This document shows, in pieces, positions 52,323 to 64,000 of a DNA stretch of 64,000 nucleotides. Origin of the DNA: Eopsaltria australis (taxonomy: Eukaryota > Chordata > Aves > Passeriformes > Petroicidae); NCBI GenBank assembly GCA_034509425.1, contig JAVTVJ010000023.1, positions 124,001 through 188,000 on the forward strand. The letters run 5' to 3'. Every line of letters begins with the position of its first letter. Positions within the stretch are counted from its first letter, which is position 1. The notes beneath the pieces were generated by a model, which worked only from the letters and a program-made list of their open reading frames with translations, did not search any database and was not told the origin of the DNA. Position numbers and translations under genes: made by a program.

Positions 52323-53194
52323 ACTGTCCAGTGACAGACAAAAAGCTCATGTTTCTTTGAGAAGGTGCTGGATGGTCCTAACCATTAAAAGAGTTTATTT
52401 TCTTACTCCAACAGATTTCCCTCCCCTCCTTGATGTTACCAAATTTATCATCACTTTTGTCTTTCAGGTGTAACCTGTCTTTAGTGTTGCAGACACATCA
52501 GCCATGCATTAAGAACTGGGCCCTTACTTTAATTCAGTATGACTTTCTTTTTGTCCAATAATTTCACAAGCACTAATGCACACTTCAAATGCAGGAGATA
52601 CTTTGATCCCCAAATTGTTCAGCACTTCATGCAGGAAAAACCATAGGCCACAGTCATGAAACTCCTAGAGGATGGCTGCTGGCTTCCTGTGGCAGAGCTG
52701 GTTGTTGTTTTCCCCCCTCTCCCTTCTTTGCTCTAACCATTTTGTCTGTCTAGCTTGTCTTGTATTCAGTTTTCAAAGCAATTGCCATGAAGGGCTTCCT
52801 TTTTTTAGTGCCTAAAAGGGAACAATAGATTTTTAGACTAAGCATATATTACATTTTATATGATGATCTGTATACCATAGATATCACATTGATCATATCT
52901 GTAATTTAATATAATGTACTGAGAAGTTCAAGCTAAATAGAAACTAGTGTTTTTTATTACTGTTTTTTATGAAAAGGTCTTTAAATGTATCCTTAAGTGC
53001 ACATGACATCTAAAATTATTCTAGTGCTGGATTCTTGAAAAAGTAGATGACCTTTTCTCTTGAAATTGGAGAGTGGTTTTTCCTGAACAGTTATATTATG
53101 CACAGAAGATAAGATGTTAACCAAGATGTTAAAATGTATTGTTTCCCTTTGAAAGCTAATCCTGTTCCTCATTTTCATTAATGTTGGATCATTC

Positions 53195-53241
53195 ATTTTC
53201 CTTTTTCTTTTTTTCCTTTCTTTTCCTTTCCTTTTCTTTTG
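53195..53241. repeat. T/C-rich (CTTTT/CCTTT)n tract
   Basis: About 47 bases of almost pure pyrimidine made of CTTTTT and CCTTTC-like words, 260 bp before the second BTB exon. It is too far from the acceptor at 53498 to serve as its polypyrimidine tract. The complementary strand gives a Lys/Arg-rich nonsense frame. Confidence 0.85.
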
Positions 53242-53481
53242 CAACTGTTTTTGCATGAAAATGCAAAGTAGCAATAAACAGATTTTTTGTAAGACTTGCT
53301 TTAAGACTCTTCTCTTTCAGATCCAGTTAAAGTTTTTAAGTTCAGTTATTTTAAAATTCATATTCTTCAGTTCCGTAAACAAAAATAATGGACAAATATA
53401 ATGAGGTGCAAAGCGATTTTCTAGCCCTCACTAATCAATAAATGCCAATAAAATGGGGATGGTGTAATGTCCATAATTTAA

Positions 53482-53715
<234 letters not shown>

Positions 53716-55949
53716 TAGTGAGGTTTTAAGATCTCGTGTTAAGGTTTGTAAACCTGGCTTTGAACAACTCTTAAAAGATAATGAAGAAGCCCAAGATGAA
53801 ATAGAGTAAAATAAAGTAAAGCATCGTTAATTTGATTCATGTTTTGAATTCCCAATGCTGGGATGATGGCCAGTGGAAAGTGGTCTAGAGAAGTGTAACC
53901 TCTTGTTTGAGTGGCAACAGCTTTCACATCTTCTATAAACTATTTTGTTGAATCTTGTTCCATATTTGGAATCTTGGTGACATTTCATTTTCTAGAGGAT
54001 GATCTCTGCATAGATATTAGGCTGTAACACATAGGTTGCTTATAACTGTGACAGCTTATTTTGGGTTCTACACCAGGCCAACTTGGTCAAACACCAAAAG
54101 AGTTTGGAGGTGGGCTCCAATAGAGGAAGAACTTCTGCAAATGTGCAAAAAATTAAGGACTGCACTGCAATATATGCAATTTTCTTGCATTTGTGAGAAG
54201 GTCCTTCTTTACATGTCCAGTGTTCCAGGTTGAATGTTCATGGGGTTTGTTACTGCATACAGAGAGAGCTATGGCCTGATGTCATCACAAAGGTGGGTGG
54301 AAGGAAAGGTTGCTGTCCCCACCCCTGGTAACTGGTGTGCCCTGTGTGCACGGGGACCATTTGTCTCAGTGAGGGTCTACAGAGCAACATCTTTGCCAGT
54401 GCCTCAGTCCATCCTCTCATGGCCAGGAGAAATCCATTTTTCTTGCCAGGAGCACCATGTCATCCTGCTCCTTTCTCTTTCCCTCTGCTTTCCAGCAGAG
54501 TATTTCAAAACAGTCTAAGATTTCCAGCTTAGCTAAGCTTTACTGGCCTGAACGGGAATCAGGCAGACCTGGCATGGCAAAAGAGGAGCCACAGCAGGAG
54601 CTCAGCTGAAACACAGTGGTTGGAATTCCTGCCTGTACCACAAGCCACTCCTTCAGTGTCATAGCTGTAATGTCAGTTTATGAGACATTAATAATTTAAA
54701 AATTGTTAAGACATATTTATTAATACAAAAAAGTTGATCTTGATGTTATGTGGCATACTTCCTGGGTATAAGTACCAGATAACCTTCTTTTGACATTTGA
54801 TTTCTGCTTGGGCTTCCTCAACTCCCAGCTTGGTGTGGGAGAAACCATTCTCTCTGAAGCCCAAATGAATTGTAGGTTCTTCCTGGGCAGTTCTCATTTA
54901 AAATTGACATCTACTATTGCAGAACATGGATGATGAGAGTTTAGAAAATGTTGTGCTCGGAAAAGAGCAACGAAAAACCCTCAAATGACTCCAGTTTACT
55001 GCTGTGTTAATTTTCACTGCTAAGCCAGCCTGCTGGCAAGATGAGTGGTGTGACTAGGCTGGTACAATGCAGGCATCAGTAAAGAGTCTCTGGCATTTTA
55101 TTCTCCTTTCCAACTTTTTATGTGCCCCTTATTTCAAAGTCTGTTCTCAAATGGGGGGGTATTGGTGATATGAAATTTATGCTTTGCAATCCCACCATGT
55201 GAACTGTGCAATTTGAATGAGACTCTGGCTCTGGCATTGCTTGCTCCCAGCTTCCCTTCACCACCTCTTTACAGTGATTAGATCTTACAGCCTTTCCAGA
55301 AAAACAGGATGTGTTTAAGCTGTGCTATCACTGAAGATTCAGCCACAAAACCAAAATATATTTATTTCACTGAATCAGTGTGAGAGTTCTCTTTTCTGAT
55401 AGTTAATATTTTAATTCAGTGAACCATGTTATGGTATGAAATAGTAGAGTTAGTTATAAGTTCAGTGATATATGGAGAGTCACTGGAACTTTGTATTCTC
55501 ATTTGGAGAATTCACAGGGTGTAATTGCTTATTTTTATTTATAGCTGTGACTCGATTGTGCTACAGAGACAGCAGAGCATTTGCCATCTGAAAAGTTTAG
55601 GGCAAAGCATTTTGTCTTCTCTGTAGCTGTGTTTTTATTTTTCACCTCAGCCACCTCTGCTCTATACAAAGCAAAAATATGGTAAAAATCAGGGGATTTT
55701 TTTTCCTGCAGGGTTTCTGGAGGGTTGACCACTATAAACAGTGAATCTTTCCCATCAGTGGCCATGTCTAAATAGGGAAAGGGAAGTTCAAAGAAGTAAA
55801 AACCCCAATTTATTCAGTCTGCATAGCACGGCACAATCTCAGAGGAAGTTCAGGTCATCCTTTTTCAGCCATGAAGATCCAGGAGGATCTTAGCTTGGTG
55901 ATGTCCAAGCAGCTTTTGTGTCTCTGTCCTGGGCCTCTTAGCGGCCCAT

Positions 55950-55994
55950 TTTCTTGCATTTCTGGTGAAATTTCTTGCATTTTCTGGTGAAAAG
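55950..55994. repeat. About 21-bp imperfect tandem duplication
   Basis: Two copies of a TTTCTTGCATTT-CTGGTGAAA unit lie head to tail at roughly 55950-55970 and 55971-55994. The second copy has one extra T and one extra A. Confidence 0.88.
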
Positions 55995-57762
55995 ATGCAG
56001 CAAAATGTGTGAGGAAAGTAGTTTCATTTCAATGGGAGATTTCTTAACCGGCCTCCCTGGGTTAATTGTAACCATGTTCTCTCTCTTCCCCATATGCTAT
56101 CTCCTTGGCTTTTGTCTAGACCATGAGAAATGACAACAGTTTTGTGCTGACTGATGCAATGATGGTGACAGGTTGATGCAGGCACCAGATGATAACTGGG
56201 CAAATGTTTGCAAACTGGTCAGGGTATCATAGGTATCTCCCCCACCCATATGACTGAAGACTTGAGTCTTCTTTTCTTCTGTTTTTTCCACATTTGTTTT
56301 ACACTATCATCACAGTCATGGCTTGAATTGGATTTCAGGTGATTCATCAGTATCACAGTTTTGGTCTATGTTGCATGGACACCCCTCATAGGAGGGAGCA
56401 CATTCTGAGCTTGTACTTCAGCCTGATGCTGATAAGGTAAAAGAATTCATCCTTAAGCCTAAAGAAGTTGGTGAAACCTGGTCATGGACCAGAATAGGGA
56501 AGAGCAGGAGCTCCGAATTTTGTTAGTCTCCTGGGCAAAGAGCACAAAAACAATGTTTGGAAACAGTATTGGAGCATTGAGAAAAACTGAACAATGGACC
56601 AGTGGTGAGACCTGCATTCCTCAGGCACCTGAGGAAAGAAGATCCCTTTATGGTCCTTACGAATTCAAGAGAAAGTATTATGGGCAATTTTTTTGTTCAC
56701 CCAAGGTGGAGAATTTTGATCCAGCTGGAGAACTGCACTGCCCAGCACTGGAGAAACTATAATATATAAAATTCATATAAACTACCTATAAACTTCAGTT
56801 ATATCTGGGGATAGGGGAAAGGAAGAAGATTCTCACAGGGAAGGAAAATCATTTGGACAATTCATTAGACAGTGAATACATCCAAAAATCTTCCACCTAT
56901 CTCCCATCTTCACATGCTTCTTGACAGTAGTAGGAATACCTGAGGAGTAAGTTCCCCATGAGAATGTACACAGAGTATCACAAGGAAGTACACATTTTCT
57001 GCTATTTTTGTGATACCCAAATCATCATCTAGAAAGCATCTCTAAGTGAAAATGCAGTGCTTAATGTACACAAGAGGGGGTTTACAACCACCACTGAGCT
57101 TCCATCATACTGTTACCACAATCTCACTGAGTAATCCTTCCTATATGCCATTTATCTCTGGTGTTATCACAAGTCTCCCCGCTCCCAGAAGTGCAGTTGA
57201 AGCAGTCTGCCTGGCTAATTGTCTCCTGATGATGCTGCACAGGATCCTGCTCCAAAGTCATATCTAACACAGTGGAAAATACCAGTTGCTGCTCTGCATT
57301 ATTGTGACACACATAGCAACAAATGTGCTATCCAGCACTGTCTCAAACCAGTGAGAACCTGCTAGATTACATCTGATATCCTTAAAGTCCACTCATGAGT
57401 CTGTTATTAACTGTCCTTGAACATTGGGAACAGCTTAGCAGTCAGCACTTACGTTCTGAATGGAGACAAGGTGAAACTTCACAAAAATGTGTTGTTACAA
57501 GCCCAGTGGCACTGTGGCAAAACAACAATTATAAACATGCCAGTGTCCAAAGGAACACAGCTCAGGAGCAAAGGGAGCAGAACTGGTCCTTAGCTGTCTT
57601 TGTCATGCCAGCATTGAGAAGTACCCCTGGACTGCTGTCATTTGGGATGAGCTATATTCTATAGTAGAAGTCTATGTCTAAGTAGTCATGCAGGCTCCCT
57701 TTATAGTCAGTGAAGAGTAACAGGCACTGGTAAGGCAGGGTTCTGCTCATCCTGGAGTCATC

Positions 57763-57804
57763 ATCCAAAATATTACCAGATTAATCCAGAATATTACCAG
57801 ATTG
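57763..57804. repeat. 21-bp tandem duplication, near-perfect
   Basis: The unit ATCCAAAATATTACCAGATT plus one base (57763-57783) is followed by a second copy (57784-57804) with an A-to-G change and a different last base. It is a short duplication typical of slippage. Confidence 0.93.
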
Positions 57805-58714
57805 TTACATGGAATCGCTTGTTTATGGGTGTAGAGGGATATTAATGTGAATGCAGAGTTGCACCACAGCTGAAGTCAAGAGGCAGTCAGTCTTACTGCC
57901 ATATTTTGAGTCAGAGCTGAAAAAGGGGGGGATGAGGTGGTGTATTTATGTTCATAGGACAGAGATTTTCCATATCTCATATAGCTCTTGTCCCAAGGTC
58001 TGTCTTGCTCACCTGCAGTGAGTCCCTCTAGTTCACATGCCAGCCTCATCTTAAACAGATGTTGCTGTACCCACCTTGCTGTGGTGCTCATCACGTAAAA
58101 GTGAAGTGCAGAGAAGTGTGTCACCAGGCTGCTGCACATCCCACATCTCCCTGGGACCCCTCTCCACAGGGCCTCACAATAATTCCTGAACCAGACAGGG
58201 ACATCCTTGGAATCTGCCACCAAGGGGTTTCTCAGGGAAGAGGGAGGAGTAAAGCTCCAAGGACCAACATGGACCTGCTTGGACCAGTGTACCTGGCTGC
58301 ACCAGTCACCCAGTGTTGTTTGAGCTAGAGAAGCCTCTCCAGATCAGAAGAAATCAGTTGTGAGCAGTGTTTTTTCTGCCCCACACCACAGGCTCAGCTG
58401 GAAATGGTATGGGGATCTCTCCCAGTAGAGGCAAACCCAGACCTCTGAAGAGAAGGACTCTTGAGTCTTTACCATCATGTGCTGCTTAATGACTCAAAAT
58501 TGATTTTTCCCTTCATTATTAACCCTGTGAGGATAAGGTGGAACAGTAGCAGATTGGCCTTTGACTTGAGAGTTTGCCAAGAGATGATGAGAATTTTGGG
58601 CTCTGTTAGATGATTACTTTACCCCCAGCCGTATGTACACCATGAAACTCTGCCAGCAGACAGAAGCAAGGAACCTGGAGGAGGTTTTTGATCCTTTGGG
58701 GTTTTCTTGTGTGG

Positions 58715-58743
58715 TTTTTTTCTTTTTTTTCTTTTTTTTTTTT
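58715..58743. repeat. T-rich low-complexity tract
   Basis: A run of Ts broken by single Cs, followed by AAGAAAAAGA. It resembles a polypyrimidine tract, but it ends TTTAAG with no coding frame after it that shows family similarity. Confidence 0.9.
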
Positions 58744-60164
58744 AAGAAAAAGATTTGGTAGCTTTGGGCTTCATAGCTATCAGTTTACAACCTGTCTCTG
58801 GGCAGCCTTTGAGTGACAAAAATCTACTGACAGCAAACAGTTCTGCTGCTGCAGTCAGCTTGAGGAAATGGGCTCCATAGAGTCAGTACAATCAACTGAT
58901 GCAAAATGAGATAACCTAGTTTTGAGACTGCTGGGTCTGTAAAAGAAAATAAGAGTTGGGAGGGGAAGAAAGCAAAACAAACCCACAAAACTCCTAATTA
59001 CATGTCAGGTTTAAAAAAATCCAAAAAAGGAGGTTCATAATCCCATTTTATTAAAAGCCATGTATAGATAGTGTACAGGTTTGCAATCTGATGAAGGCAG
59101 AAGCTGGGTGTAGGGAAGAATCCCTGAGCATTTCCAGCAGAAGCAATCTGATGAGAGTTTTGTTTGAAGAGATATGGGGCTATTGCACATTCCTGTCCAG
59201 TGCTCTGTCACAGTGCACTAGGATATGACACTGCCAAATGTGACAGACTTCTCTGACAGCACAGGAGCCTGCCACTGGTACCAATGCCTTTGTGATCTAT
59301 TGTAGTCTCTCTCTTACTACTTTTTTCTTTTTTAGTCTTATATCTTAAAATAATATATTCTTCTTATTAGTAGTGGCTTAGTTAACAAAAGCTGTGAAGA
59401 ATCTGAGAGTTCCTCTTATAAATGTCTAAAATTGTTGGGTTTTTCTTCAAAATAGCTGGAAAGGAAAAAAAGTACAGTGAAATGTACGGTGTAGCACACT
59501 TCTAACGCAAAGCTACACACTGTGCTGCTGCTTCTGTTTGCTGGGAAGGAGATAATGCTGTCTCCTCTGTGCATGATTTTCTTTGAAACCCACTACACAA
59601 CGTTTAACAGAAGGCGTTAGTATAATCTGTGTTTTGCATAAGGGATGTCATCACATTCAGCAGCAACAAAGTTCCTTTGAAAAAAAGAAAGAGGGGGGAG
59701 GATTTTTTTTTTCTTTTTATTTGAAGTAGCTTAGCAGCTGAACAGGGCAAAAATTATCATAAAGTGACTGCAGCATTCTCAGAAATGTCCTTAGTGCTGT
59801 TTGCATTTATTCTTAAGTGTCTGCACTGGCGTTTACATCTTTGCTGTTCCTTAAAGCAACATTGTAGGCGGTAGGAGCGGCAGCAGTCTTTTGGCTGGGT
59901 TCCCATCCCTTGGGAAGCCCCAGATACTGTTATGTCAGTAGGTTTCCCCAGTGCTTTGTGGAGGCTTACACAAAAAGCAAACTCAGAAAGTGCATTTCTC
60001 TCCCCATCTCCAACTCACCTGTTAGGCAGACTTTGACTTTTGTTCTTTAAACCCCAATTCCAAATTAACCTAGGGGGTTGCTTCTAGTTAACTCCCTGAA
60101 ATTAATTAGAGTTGGAGGTTTGTCTATGACACTTATTCTTCTCATGATCTCAGAACAAATGTGA

Positions 60165-64000
<3,836 letters not shown>

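Overview
The window looks like bird nuclear DNA. It is AT-rich and poor in repeats, it has no bacterial-type gene packing, and it holds two truncated CR1 retrotransposon tails whose 3' consensus is typical of birds, plus a few worn MIR-like SINE fragments. I see no rRNA, tRNA, CRISPR array, origin or complete mobile element.

The only protein-coding signal I can defend is part of one multi-exon gene on the + strand. Three exons (38558-38696, 53499-53698 and 60223-60482) join in frame through good acceptors and matching phases. Together they encode a complete BTB domain and most of a BACK domain. The residues match KLHL29 as I know the family: a BTB-BACK-kelch protein, probably a CUL3 ubiquitin-ligase substrate adaptor. 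The proline/serine-rich N-terminal exons lie upstream of the window and the kelch-repeat exons lie downstream, so this is the middle of a very large gene.

Layout: 1-38557 is 5' intron, with a MIR fragment near 0.75 kb, a 30-bp tandem duplication at 2.3 kb, a homeodomain-motif-rich AT block at 8-9 kb, a hairpin at 10.95 kb, a CpG-rich poly(A)-signal-bearing block at 14.8-15.1 kb, a CR1 tail at 21.7 kb, a 30-bp tandem array at 24.3 kb, an inverted pair of ROR-type sites at 27 kb, a GC hairpin at 28.4 kb, a second CR1 tail at 32.8 kb, a MIR fragment at 34.4 kb, a pentanucleotide satellite at 36 kb and a TATA/CCAAT pair 0.9 kb before the first coding exon. The 14.8-kb intron 38697-53498 holds a G-quadruplex repeat (42.9 kb), CpG clusters (44.3 and 52.2 kb), conserved-looking non-coding blocks and a MIR fragment (51.8 kb). 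The 6.5-kb intron 53699-60222 holds short tandem duplications and T-rich tracts. The final 3.5 kb is GC-richer intron.

I found no undescribed multi-gene system. The most promising leads are regulatory or RNA-processing ones: a weak donor after the first BTB exon followed 84 bp later by a strong in-frame acceptor that would make a truncated BTB isoform; a possible intronic promoter for a short KLHL29; and several CpG clusters and inverted-repeat motif pairs inside introns. The remaining open reading frames in this window are short, overlap on both strands and show no family resemblance.
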